From: UPXZ01 sp018055865
GTDB taxonomy: Bacteria > Bacteroidota > Bacteroidia > Bacteroidales > Paludibacteraceae
Direction of reading: 5' to 3'
NCBI GenBank assembly: GCA_964292695.1
Contig: CAXYWB010000065.1
Coordinates: 1-13,577 of the forward strand
DNA length: 13,577 bases
Of the stretch, positions 6,584 through 13,577 are shown one piece after another. A program made the translations under genes and the position numbers. How positions within the stretch are numbered: position 1 is the stretch's first letter; each line of letters begins with the position of its first letter. Below the pieces are notes generated by a model. That model worked only from the letters and a program-made list of their open reading frames with translations, had not been told where the DNA came from and made no database searches.

Positions 6584-9412
6584 ATGAACATTTTTACAAA
6601 ACAATTACTACTGATAATAATTGTAAGTATTGCTGTTGCAGCTCAGGGAGCCATTCCCACCGGTTACTATCATTTTGCCCTCGGTAAGAAAAAAGCCGAA
6701 CTGAAGACTACACTGCATGAGATTTCCTCACCACTCTCGGTGCTGGATTACGGCAGCGGTCCGGGGTGTACCTGGCAGGGTTTTTATTCTACCGACCGCA
6801 ATACCGATGGATCGGTGATGGACATGTATTCAAGTAATAAAAGATATTTCAATGGATACAATTCCATATCCGAAATGGCTATCGAACATTCATTCCCCAA
6901 AAGCTGGTGGGGTGCGTATGAAAATATGGCTTACAAAGACCTTTTTCATCTCTATCCGGCCGATGCTTATACAAACGGAATAAAAAATAATCTTCCGCTA
7001 GGAGAAGTCGTTGGTACTCCAATGTATGAAAACGGAATATCAAAAATAGGTAAAAATGGTTTTGGTTCAGTTTATACTGAAAATAGTTTTGAGCCAGCCG
7101 ATGAATTTAAAGGCGATTTTGCCCGATCGTACCTCTATATTTCCACTATCTACGAAGACCTGGCTCCGCTATGGAATTCACCGATGCTCACCAAAACCGT
7201 TTATCCGGTTTGGCAGCCCTGGGCTTACGATTTGCTTGTAAAATGGCACAAACAAGACCCGGTGAGCAATAAAGAACTTGCACGCAACGACAGCATTTAT
7301 GCCATTCAGGGTAACCGCAATCCGTTTATTGATTTTCCAGAACTGACATCATATATCTGGGGCATTGATTCTACCAAAGCATTTACCTATGCTGAAGAAA
7401 CCGGGGCGTTTCTGGTGGCACCCCGCCGTAAATTCAAACTCGATTTTGGGGTAATATTGCTCAATGTTACCAAATCACTCACTTTCAATATCGAAGGCGT
7501 AAATATTACATCCCCGCTTACTGTGTCTTTTTTGAGAAACAGCCCTTCCTTGACTGTCTCGAATACAACTATTTCGGTTGCTGATGCACAAGCAGGTTTC
7601 AATCTGCAGGTCAATTACACACCAACAGAAGTTGGTACTACTGTGGACACTTTGTTTATTCAGGGTGGCGGACTGACCGAGATTACGCGTGTTCCAATCA
7701 GGGGACTTGCCCCTTCCGAGTTTATTGCTATGGAACCCACTGAAGTTACACCCGTGGGTGGCACCCTTCACTGGCTGGAAGATCCCGCTGCCACTAATTA
7801 CACCGTTTCGCTTTATCAGGGAGATACCCGGGCCGGAAATCTGATTATTTCAGGATATGTGGAAGGTTCTTCGTACGACAAAGCCATTGAAATCTACAAC
7901 GGAACGGGTGCTGCAGTTGATTTATCCAATTATTCGCTGAAAAAACAATCGCAGGGATTCGGAGATTATGAAACTTCATTCAAACTTTCAGGAACTTTAC
8001 AGAATAAACAAACATGTATGCTTGTTCATTCCGGTTCTACAAATCCCGAATTAAGGAATAAAGCAGATTTTATGACAGATTCTGTACTCAATTTCAATGG
8101 GAATGATCCGGTAGCTTTATTCAGAAATGGTGTTCTGGTAGATGTGGTAGGAAAATTAAACGGCGGAGCAGATTATTTTTGGGGTTTGGACAAAATCCTA
8201 AAACGTAATCCGGCAATTACTCATCCCAACAGTAATTTTGACCTGACCGAATGGACAGAATATCTTTACACACAACTGGATAAGATTGGAACTCACACCA
8301 TGAATTTATCCACTTCAAATTCCTATATTATCAGCAATAAATCGGTGGGAATTACCAACCAACTGACTGTCGGAAACTTAAATCCCGACGAAAATTATAC
8401 TTACAGCGTTACCTCGTATCGAAGCGGGGTGGTAGCTCCTTCGGTCAATACCCAGCGACTAAGAACCGCCGGACTGGAAACTCCCGTCGGGATGGCAGCT
8501 TCGGATGTCAGCAGTTCTTCCTTTACTGCCAACTGGGAAGAAACTCCTTACGCCACCGGATACTTATTGGATGTGTTTCAACTGAAGGGGAATATAATTA
8601 TCGAAACAGAAGGATTTGACAATGTGGGATCAAGCGGGAAACCACTTCCGGACGGTTGGACCGGAACAGCGAGTGGAAACTATACTACTCAAACAAGTTC
8701 TGGTACAAATACTCCATCTGTCGCATTGAAAAACAATCTGGAATGGCTTCAAACCAAGCAATTCCCGGATATAATCAGTAAACTGAGTTTTATGTATAGA
8801 TTTCCTTCATCAGCTACAGGTTCATATTTTACTGTTGAAGGACAAAATCAATCCGGATGGTCGTTAATTGAAACCATACCATACAACGCCAGTACTGCGA
8901 AATATTATCCTTCCTATACTTTTACACCCGATAAAGGTTACACTGCAATAAAATTCACCTATAATAAAGTCGCTGGAAACCTGGCACTGGACGATGTAAC
9001 CATTGAACACGGAAAAGTGGACACAATTTATATGACAATAAATAAAGCGGTTGCAGGAAATCAGTCGTTTGTTGGAGATCTTACCCCCTACAACGAGTAT
9101 TATTACCGAATCAGAGCTAATTTGGGTAATTCTTTTTCCGGTTATTCTGCTCCGGTATTTGTGTCAACCCTTTCAACCGGTTTCAACAACCTCATTTCGC
9201 AAAGTTATCGTATTTCAACTTCCCGCTCCGGTATTCAAGTGTCTGATTTGAATGGATACGAGCAAATCCGGCTTTATTCCATCACCGGTACATTGCTTTC
9301 GGCTGCTAAAGCAACTTCAACTACTGCAACGTTGCCGCTCGCATCGAAAGGAATTTTTATATTACAAATAGAAAATAAAGGCAGAACGGAGATTTACAAA
9401 ATTATAAATTGA
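6584..9412 (+). CDS. Secreted endonuclease I-family nuclease with LTD, FN3 and T9SS sorting domains
   Basis: A 942-residue exported protein. A signal peptide (about 1-22) precedes an endonuclease I domain (about 25-265) with AIEHSFPKSWW carrying the metal-site His102, LFHLYPADAYTNGIKNN (120-136), FEPADEFKGDFARSYLY (169-185) and QGNRNPFIDFPE (242-253). This family cuts DNA and RNA without strong sequence preference. An Ig-like domain follows (about 285-376). Next comes a fibronectin III-like domain (about 378-628) whose middle (414-572) is a lamin-tail domain (NLIISGYVEGSSYDKAIEIYN, split here at 419-439). A second FN3-like domain (about 630-864) is interrupted by a jelly-roll domain (about 669-810). 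The end (about 870-942) is a T9SS type A sorting domain. Likely roles are nutrient DNA scavenging or biofilm DNA degradation at the cell surface (inference). Confidence 0.88.
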   Translation: MNIFTKQLLLIIIVSIAVAAQGAIPTGYYHFALGKKKAELKTTLHEISSPLSVLDYGSGPGCTWQGFYSTDRNTDGSVMDMYSSNKRYFNGYNSISEMAIEHSFPKSWWGAYENMAYKDLFHLYPADAYTNGIKNNLPLGEVVGTPMYENGISKIGKNGFGSVYTENSFEPADEFKGDFARSYLYISTIYEDLAPLWNSPMLTKTVYPVWQPWAYDLLVKWHKQDPVSNKELARNDSIYAIQGNRNPFIDFPELTSYIWGIDSTKAFTYAEETGAFLVAPRRKFKLDFGVILLNVTKSLTFNIEGVNITSPLTVSFLRNSPSLTVSNTTISVADAQAGFNLQVNYTPTEVGTTVDTLFIQGGGLTEITRVPIRGLAPSEFIAMEPTEVTPVGGTLHWLEDPAATNYTVSLYQGDTRAGNLIISGYVEGSSYDKAIEIYNGTGAAVDLSNYSLKKQSQGFGDYETSFKLSGTLQNKQTCMLVHSGSTNPELRNKADFMTDSVLNFNGNDPVALFRNGVLVDVVGKLNGGADYFWGLDKILKRNPAITHPNSNFDLTEWTEYLYTQLDKIGTHTMNLSTSNSYIISNKSVGITNQLTVGNLNPDENYTYSVTSYRSGVVAPSVNTQRLRTAGLETPVGMAASDVSSSSFTANWEETPYATGYLLDVFQLKGNIIIETEGFDNVGSSGKPLPDGWTGTASGNYTTQTSSGTNTPSVALKNNLEWLQTKQFPDIISKLSFMYRFPSSATGSYFTVEGQNQSGWSLIETIPYNASTAKYYPSYTFTPDKGYTAIKFTYNKVAGNLALDDVTIEHGKVDTIYMTINKAVAGNQSFVGDLTPYNEYYYRIRANLGNSFSGYSAPVFVSTLSTGFNNLISQSYRISTSRSGIQVSDLNGYEQIRLYSITGTLLSAAKATSTTATLPLASKGIFILQIENKGRTEIYKIIN

Positions 9413-9431
9413 CATTAAAAACAATAAATAG

Positions 9432-9468
9432 AAAAAGGCTCCGTGTTTTGTCATAGAGTCTTTTTTTT
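9432..9468 (+). terminator. Rho-independent terminator after the secreted nuclease
   Basis: AAAAAGGCTC (9432-9441) pairs with GAGTCTTTTT (9456-9465) through one G-U pair, giving a 10-bp stem, and the T-run continues to 9468. It isolates the nuclease gene from the ribosomal operon. Confidence 0.8.
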
Positions 9469-9531
9469 GCTTACAACTGTCTTCAGAAAGGCATCTGAAA
9501 GAAATTTATTAAAAAATAATGATCCCTTCTA

Positions 9532-9561
9532 TTGCTAATTAAAAAAAACTTTGTACCTTTG
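9532..9561 (+). promoter_or_regulatory. Bacteroidetes promoter for the rpsL ribosomal operon
   Basis: TTG at 9532-9534 and TACCTTTG at 9554-9561 are separated by 19 bases, with an A-run between. This is a near-ideal match to the Bacteroidetes housekeeping promoter. Transcription would begin near 9568, leaving a leader of about 60 bases with no Shine-Dalgarno sequence, only A-rich sequence before the rpsL ATG. Confidence 0.85.
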
Positions 9562-9629
9562 CAACCCAATTTGGAGAAAATCTAAATGGATAATTTATAA
9601 GTATTTATTTAACAAACAGAAGAAAAGAA

Positions 9630-10052
9630 ATGCCTACAATTCAGCAATTAGTTAGAAAAGGAAGAGTAGAACTGATCGACAAAAGTAAATCACCGGCTCT
9701 GGATTCTTGTCCGCAGCGTCGTGGTGTTTGTGTGCGCGTTTATACTACCACCCCCAAGAAACCTAATTCTGCTATGCGAAAGGTAGCTCGTGTACGTTTG
9801 ACGAATCAGAAAGAAGTAAATGCTTACATTCCGGGTGAAGGACACAACCTGCAGGAACACTCCATTGTGATGGTTCGTGGCGGTCGTGTGAAAGACCTTC
9901 CGGGTGTACGTTACCACGTGGTTCGCGGTACATTGGATACTGCCGGTGTAAACGGCCGTACTCAACGTCGTTCAAAATACGGAGCTAAACGTCCGAAAGC
10001 AGGAGCAGCAGCAAAAGGTGCGGTAAAAGGTGCACCAGCAAAGAAAAAATAA
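9630..10052 (+). CDS. rpsL: 30S ribosomal protein S12
   Basis: A decoding-centre protein of the small subunit, 140 residues. The conserved TTTPKKPNSAMRK block (39-51) and GGRVKDLPGVRYH (84-96) are intact. Lys43, Lys44 and Lys88, the positions where streptomycin-resistance changes usually arise, are all wild type, so nothing here suggests resistance. Asp89 is the residue methylthiolated by RimO in other bacteria. The protein extends about 16 residues beyond the conserved KRPKA end with an Ala/Lys/Gly-rich basic tail. It is the first gene of the operon, with its own strong promoter; rpsG follows after a 193-base spacer full of hairpins. Confidence 0.98.
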   Translation: MPTIQQLVRKGRVELIDKSKSPALDSCPQRRGVCVRVYTTTPKKPNSAMRKVARVRLTNQKEVNAYIPGEGHNLQEHSIVMVRGGRVKDLPGVRYHVVRGTLDTAGVNGRTQRRSKYGAKRPKAGAAAKGAVKGAPAKKK

Positions 10053-10054
10053 AA

Positions 10055-10142
10055 ATAATTCATCCCCGATGAATTATCGGTTCTGAAATCTTCAGAAATT
10101 CTAACAAAGAAACATTAACAAAATCAAGTTCTAAACAACTTG
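10055..10142 (+). promoter_or_regulatory. Cluster of three hairpins in the rpsL-rpsG spacer
   Basis: Three perfect stems follow one another: ATAATTCATC/GATGAATTAT (10055-10064 with 10068-10077, loop CCC), TTCTGAA/TTCAGAA (10081-10087 with 10091-10097, loop ATC) and CAAGTT/AACTTG (10125-10130 with 10137-10142). The rest of the spacer to 10245 is A-rich, with a short GCTC-GGAG-GAGC motif at 10181-10192. The stems lack T-runs, so they are unlikely terminators. Roles in mRNA processing or in S7 autoregulation, as at this junction in E. coli, are inference. Confidence 0.55.
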
Positions 10143-10245
10143 TTCGAGTTTTAAGGTAGCAGATGAAGGTTGAGTAAACGGCTCGGAGGAGCAGTTGAAG
10201 TAAACTAAAAGCAACCAAAAAAACAAAAACGGAAATTTTACAAAA

Positions 10246-10722
10246 ATGAGAAAGACAAAACCTAAAAAAAGGATCATATTACCCGATCCGGTTTTTAATG
10301 AATCAATGGTTACTAAATTTGTAAATCATTTGATGTTCGATGGCAAAAAGTCAATAGCTTTCGGTATTTTTTACGATTCGCTGGACGTAGTGAAAACCAA
10401 ACTCGCCAACGAAGAAAAATCCCCCCTCGAAATCTGGAAAAAAGCTCTTGAAAACATTACTCCACTGGTGGAAGTAAAATCACGTCGTGTAGGCGGTGCT
10501 ACATTTCAGGTTCCAACCGAGATTCGTCCTGACAGGAAAGAATCAATTTCAATGAAAAATCTTATTCTTTACGCCCGTAAACGTGGCGGTCGTTCGATGG
10601 CTGATAAATTGGCTGCCGAAATTGTTGATGCATTCAACAATCAGGGTGGTGCTTTCAAACGTAAAGAAGATATGCATCGCATGGCCGAAGCTAACCGCGC
10701 GTTTGCACATTTCAGATTTTAA
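10246..10722 (+). CDS. rpsG: 30S ribosomal protein S7
   Basis: A primary 16S rRNA-binding protein that nucleates assembly of the 30S head, 158 residues, close to the usual 156. Recognisable stretches are the basic N-terminus MRKTKPKKR, the conserved MVTKFVNHLMFDGKKS (21-36), SRRVGGATFQVPTEIR (79-94) and the C-terminal KRKEDMHRMAEANRAFAHFRF (the last 21 residues, split as KRKEDMHRMAE and ANRAFAHFRF). The start is fixed by homology and follows an A-rich leader without a Shine-Dalgarno sequence. In E. coli S7 represses its own operon by binding the preceding junction; whether this happens here is unknown. The 144-base spacer to fusA contains two REP-like repeats. Confidence 0.98.
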   Translation: MRKTKPKKRIILPDPVFNESMVTKFVNHLMFDGKKSIAFGIFYDSLDVVKTKLANEEKSPLEIWKKALENITPLVEVKSRRVGGATFQVPTEIRPDRKESISMKNLILYARKRGGRSMADKLAAEIVDAFNNQGGAFKRKEDMHRMAEANRAFAHFRF

Positions 10723-10723
10723 T

Positions 10724-10750
10724 AGCCTCCTGACTCCTCTCAAGGGGGAA
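10724..10750 (-). repeat. REP-like repeat, copy 1 of the rpsG-fusA spacer
   Basis: It starts one base after the rpsG stop codon, with a tail of GCCTCCTGACT followed by a weak hairpin TCCTCT/GGGGGA (loop CAA). It is a degenerate copy of the hairpin-plus-tail family, in the opposite orientation to the aguA copy. The core is poorly paired (two G-U pairs), so this is the least certain member. Confidence 0.55.
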
Positions 10751-10823
10751 TATAGGTAGTATTCATGAAAGTAATATATAAGTAATAAAACTACTTTCTT
10801 AAAATTAAAAAACTTTGACTAAC

Positions 10824-10857
10824 GCTCTCTAAACTTCCCCTTCCGGGGGAGGAGAGC
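10824..10857 (-). repeat. REP-like palindrome overlapping the fusA leader
   Basis: An inner stem CCCC (10837-10840) with GGGG (10845-10848), loop TTCC, is enclosed by an outer stem GCTCTC (10824-10829) with GAGAGC (10852-10857). The tail-then-hairpin order matches copy 1, so the two form a direct pair. The element ends nine bases before the fusA ATG. Its 3' strand includes AGGAG (10850-10854), 12 bases before the start, which would be buried in the stem when folded. Confidence 0.65.
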
Positions 10858-10866
10858 TGAAAAAAT

Positions 10867-12984
10867 ATGGCAAAAGCAGATTTAAGATATAACAGAAATA
10901 TTGGCATCATGGCTCACATTGATGCCGGTAAAACAACAACATCCGAACGTATCCTTTTTTATACGGGTTTGACCCATAAAATAGGTGAAGTGCACGATGG
11001 AGCAGCAACTATGGACTGGATGGCCCAGGAGCAGGAACGTGGTATAACCATTACTTCTGCAGCTACCACCACATCCTGGAATTACAATAACGCTAAATAT
11101 AAAATTAATTTGATTGACACTCCGGGACACGTTGACTTTACAGTTGAGGTGGAACGGTCACTGCGTATTTTGGATGGTGCCGTGGCAGCATTTTGTGCAG
11201 TGGGTGGAGTAGAACCTCAGTCGGAAACCGTGTGGCGTCAGGCTGATAAATACAACGTACCCCGTATTGGCTATGTGAATAAGATGGACCGATCGGGAGC
11301 CGATTTCTTTGAAGTGGTTCGTCAGGTGAAAGCTGTACTTGGCGCTACTCCTTGTCCTATCCAAATCCCAATCGGTGCTGAAGAAAAATTCAAAGGGGTT
11401 GTGGATTTAATTAAAATGAAAGCAATCCTTTGGCACGACGAAACCATGGGAGCCGAATACGTCGAAGAAGAAATTCCTGCCGATTTATTGGAAGAAGCAA
11501 AAGAATGGAGAGACAAAATGCTTGAAGTCTGCGCTGAATTTGATGATGTAGTAATGGAAAAATACTTCGATGATCCGGATTCACTGACAGAAGAAGAAAT
11601 TAAAGCAGCAATTCGTAAAGGGACGCTTGAAATGAAGATTAACCCCATGATTTGTGGTTCTTCATTCAAAAATAAAGGTGTACAGACTATGCTCGATGCC
11701 GTTTGTGCTTACCTTCCCAGTCCACTGGATACTCCTGAAATAGTAGGGAAAGATCCACGATTTGAAGATAAGGAAGTCGTTCGTCATCCCGATGAAAGTG
11801 AGCCTTTGTGTGCACTGGCATTTAAGATAGCTACCGACCCGTATGTTGGACGTCTTTGCTTTTTCAGAGTTTACTCAGGACAACTTCCTGCAGGTTCGTA
11901 TGTATATAACACACGCTCAGAAAAGAAAGAACGTATTTCACGTATATTCCAAATGCACTCCAACAAGCAGAATCCCGTTGATTTGATTTCGGCAGGTGAT
12001 ATTGGTGCAGGAGTTGGTTTCAAAGATATTCGTACAGGTGATACACTTTGTGACGAAGCTCATCCGATCACACTTGAATCAATGGACTTTCCGGATCCCG
12101 TAATCGGTATCACTGTAGAGCCTAAAACTCAAAAAGACATGGATAAGCTGGGGATGGGATTGTCAAAACTGGCCGAAGAAGATCCAACCTTCACTGTTCG
12201 AACCGACGAACAAACCGGGCAAACTGTAATAAGTGGTATGGGTGAACTTCACCTCGAAATCATTATTGACCGCCTGAAACGTGAATTCAAAGTAGAATGC
12301 AACCAGGGACGTCCGCAGGTATCTTACAAAGAAGCCATTACCAAGCAGGTGGAAATACGTGAGGTTTACAAAAAACAATCCGGTGGTCGTGGTAAATTTG
12401 CTGATATCATTGTAAAAGTTGAACCCGCCGATAAAGATTTTGAAGGATCACTGCAGTTTGTCGATATGGTGAAAGGTGGAAATATTCCAAAAGAATACAT
12501 CCCTGCTGTACAAAAAGGATTCCAGTCTGCAATGAAAAATGGTGTACTGGCCGGATATCCGATGGATACGCTGAAAGTATCGTTACTTGACGGTTCTTTT
12601 CATCCGGTTGACTCGGATCAGCTTTCATTCGAAATTTGTGCCCAGATTGCCTATAAAAATGCATGTGCCAAAGCAAAACCCGTGTTATTGGAACCAATCA
12701 TGAAAATTGAAGTGGTAACACCTGAAGAAAGCATGGGTGATGTTATAGGCGACCTTAACAAACGCCGGGGTCAGGTAGAAGGAATGGATTCAAGCCGCAC
12801 CGGAGCCAGAATAGTAAAAGCCAAAGTGCCTTTGTCCGAAATGTTCGGATATGTAACTGCTTTAAGAACGATTACTTCCGGACGCGCTACTTCTTCCATG
12901 GAATTTTCACACTATGCCGAAGTTTCAACTTCGCTTGCCAAGCAGGTGGTAGAAGATGCCGGAGGCAAATCGGAATTATTGTAA
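10867..12984 (+). CDS. fusA: Translation elongation factor G
   Basis: The GTPase that drives tRNA-mRNA translocation and, with RRF, ribosome recycling. It has 705 residues, normal for EF-G. The G domain shows AHIDAGKTT (16-24), switch I ERGITIT (57-63), DTPGH (84-88), NKMD (138-141) and CGSSF (263-267). Domain III holds GMGELHLEI (457-465), where fusidic-acid resistance changes often fall and which looks ordinary here. Domain IV carries YKKQSGGRGKFAD (501-513), and domain V contains GDVIGDLNKRRGQVEGM (624-640). All GTPase motifs are intact, so this is the canonical EF-G and not the divergent paralogue found in some Bacteroidetes. It lies in the ribosomal operon after rpsG, with no tuf gene following, and is flanked by structured spacers on both sides. 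Confidence 0.98.
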   Translation: MAKADLRYNRNIGIMAHIDAGKTTTSERILFYTGLTHKIGEVHDGAATMDWMAQEQERGITITSAATTTSWNYNNAKYKINLIDTPGHVDFTVEVERSLRILDGAVAAFCAVGGVEPQSETVWRQADKYNVPRIGYVNKMDRSGADFFEVVRQVKAVLGATPCPIQIPIGAEEKFKGVVDLIKMKAILWHDETMGAEYVEEEIPADLLEEAKEWRDKMLEVCAEFDDVVMEKYFDDPDSLTEEEIKAAIRKGTLEMKINPMICGSSFKNKGVQTMLDAVCAYLPSPLDTPEIVGKDPRFEDKEVVRHPDESEPLCALAFKIATDPYVGRLCFFRVYSGQLPAGSYVYNTRSEKKERISRIFQMHSNKQNPVDLISAGDIGAGVGFKDIRTGDTLCDEAHPITLESMDFPDPVIGITVEPKTQKDMDKLGMGLSKLAEEDPTFTVRTDEQTGQTVISGMGELHLEIIIDRLKREFKVECNQGRPQVSYKEAITKQVEIREVYKKQSGGRGKFADIIVKVEPADKDFEGSLQFVDMVKGGNIPKEYIPAVQKGFQSAMKNGVLAGYPMDTLKVSLLDGSFHPVDSDQLSFEICAQIAYKNACAKAKPVLLEPIMKIEVVTPEESMGDVIGDLNKRRGQVEGMDSSRTGARIVKAKVPLSEMFGYVTALRTITSGRATSSMEFSHYAEVSTSLAKQVVEDAGGKSELL

Positions 12985-12992
12985 ATAAATTG

Positions 12993-13078
12993 TCAAAAGT
13001 TTGCGACTACGGTCGTAAACTTTTGATTGTGTTAAATAATACAGAGTTTCACTTAGCGAATGACTCTTAAGTGAAGCT
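12993..13078 (+). promoter_or_regulatory. Two strong tandem hairpins between fusA and rpsJ
   Basis: The first has a 15-bp stem (12993-13007 with 13012-13026, one G-U pair) closed by a UACG loop flanked by C and G, the very stable UNCG tetraloop form. The second has an 11-bp stem (13045-13055 with 13068-13078, one G-U pair) and a 12-base loop. Neither is followed by a proper T-run, so they look more like processing or stability elements, or a partial attenuator, than a full terminator. rpsJ starts 34 bases after the second. Confidence 0.65.
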
Positions 13079-13111
13079 GAAATATAAACAATTAAATTAA
13101 TTAAAAAGACG

Positions 13112-13417
13112 ATGAGTCAAAAAATCAGAATTAAATTAAAATCGTACGATCACAACCTGGTTGACAAATCAGCCGAAAAAATCGTAAAAACAGTGAAAGC
13201 TACCGGAGCTGTAGTAAGTGGTCCAATTCCACTACCAACTCACAAGCGCATATTTACTGTAAACCGTTCAACTTTCGTAAACAAAAAATCACGCGAACAG
13301 TTTGAACTTGCATCTTACAAACGTCTGATCGACATTTACAGCTCTACAAGCAAAACAGTGGATGCACTGATGAAACTGGAATTGCCCAGTGGAGTAGAAG
13401 TTGAGATTAAAGTATAA
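13112..13417 (+). CDS. rpsJ: 30S ribosomal protein S10
   Basis: A small-subunit head protein, also known as NusE in transcription antitermination complexes, 101 residues. Conserved features are QKIRIKLKSYDHNLVD (3-18), the VVSGPIPLPTHKRIFTVNRS loop (34-53), a stretch that includes the tetracycline/tigecycline-related region of S10 and looks standard here, and KSREQFELASYKRLIDI (59-75). It is the first gene of the S10 group and follows fusA directly. The 120-base gap to rplC is filled by an inverted pair of REP-like repeats. Confidence 0.98.
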   Translation: MSQKIRIKLKSYDHNLVDKSAEKIVKTVKATGAVVSGPIPLPTHKRIFTVNRSTFVNKKSREQFELASYKRLIDIYSSTSKTVDALMKLELPSGVEVEIKV

Positions 13418-13420
13418 TAC

Positions 13421-13448
13421 TTGCCCCCCAGCCCCCTAAAGGGGGAGC
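13421..13448 (-). repeat. REP-like repeat, left arm of inverted pair
   Basis: The tail TTGCCCCCCAG is followed by the hairpin CCCCC-TAAA-GGGGG (13432-13445) and AGC. It begins four bases after the rpsJ stop codon. It can pair over 23 positions with the right arm at 13495-13517. Confidence 0.85.
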
Positions 13449-13491
13449 TAGTGGGACATTCAAAAGAATTATTAATAACGAAGCTTTCTTA

Positions 13492-13518
13492 TTCCCTCCT
13501 TTAGGGGGTTAGGGGGCA
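13492..13518 (+). repeat. REP-like repeat, right arm of inverted pair
   Basis: TTCCCTCCTTTAGGGGG is followed by the tail TTAGGGGGCA, in the opposite orientation to the left arm, with tails outward. Pairing of 13423-13445 with 13495-13517 is complete except for one C-A mismatch and two G-U pairs, leaving a loop of about 49 bases. This REPIN-like layout ends 19 bases before rplC. Confidence 0.85.
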
Positions 13519-13537
13519 GATATAAACAACAATTGAA

Positions 13538-13577
13538 ATGCCAGGATTATTAGGAAAAAAAATCGGAATGACATCCG
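13538..13577 (+). CDS. rplC: 50S ribosomal protein L3 (5' end only)
   Basis: Thirteen codons are present, MPGLLGKKIGMTS, which is the conserved N-terminus of L3 (an early-assembling 23S rRNA-binding protein next to the peptidyl transferase centre). The gene runs off the window. Its place after rpsJ is the standard S10 operon order. The start is preceded by an A-rich leader with no Shine-Dalgarno sequence. Confidence 0.93.
   Translation, partial: MPGLLGKKIGMTS

Noticed and set aside
9482..9499. Inverted repeat TTCAGA/TCTGAA upstream of the rpsL promoter as an operator
   Set aside because: It is six bases per arm, well upstream of the promoter, with no second copy at an equivalent position.
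9586..9600. Four-codon upstream frame (MDNL) in the rpsL leader as a regulatory leader peptide
   Set aside because: It is too short and AT-rich to separate from chance, with no attenuator structure beside it.
12993..13026. Full Rho-independent terminator ending the str operon
   Set aside because: The stem is strong but no T-run follows, and I found no TAnnTTTG promoter for rpsJ downstream of it.
13421..13518. CRISPR array or insertion-sequence ends
   Set aside because: There are only two inverted copies, no regular spacers, no transposase and no target-site duplication; a REP-like pair fits better.

Overview
This looks like chromosomal DNA from a member of the Bacteroidetes, probably order Bacteroidales; the genus cannot be settled from the sequence. 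Four observations support this. Several genes have promoters of the Bacteroidetes type (-7 element TAnnTTTG, sometimes with a -33 TTG about 19 bases upstream). Start codons lack Shine-Dalgarno sequences and follow A-rich leaders. A large secreted protein ends in a type IX secretion (T9SS) sorting domain. The ribosomal genes run rpsL-rpsG-fusA-rpsJ-rplC, so the str and S10 groups are joined with no tuf between fusA and rpsJ. Every gene I can support lies on the + strand.

Layout. Positions 143-1221 hold an overlapping lrgA-lrgB pair of membrane proteins. Positions 1345-3249 encode a RecQ helicase with its zinc-binding cysteines unusually near the C-terminus. Positions 3349-4272 encode a stand-alone protein with the acyltransferase fold of 2-oxo acid dehydrogenase E2, but with Glu where the catalytic His should be. 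Positions 4371-6455 carry aguA and aguB, which together turn agmatine into putrescine by way of N-carbamoylputrescine. Positions 6584-9412 encode a 942-residue T9SS-exported endonuclease I-family nuclease with several beta-sandwich domains. From 9532 to the end lies the start of the main ribosomal operon: S12, S7, EF-G, S10 and the first 13 codons of L3.

No new multi-gene system is evident; the genes themselves belong to known families. The more unusual signal is in the DNA between and inside them. A family of short palindromic REP-like repeats (a GCCYCCYTAA-like tail followed by a C-run/G-run hairpin) occurs five times. One copy lies in frame inside aguA, two lie between rpsG and fusA (one ends 9 bases before the fusA start), and two form an inverted, REPIN-like pair between rpsJ and rplC. 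The rpsL-rpsG and fusA-rpsJ spacers also contain strong hairpins, one closed by a UACG tetraloop. These transcribed spacers may set processing, stability or relative expression of the ribosomal genes, which is inference. Short tandem-phrase repeats fill the spacers before aguA and aguB.

No rRNA, tRNA, CRISPR array, insertion sequence or phage gene was seen. No gene-free stretch exceeds about 220 bases.
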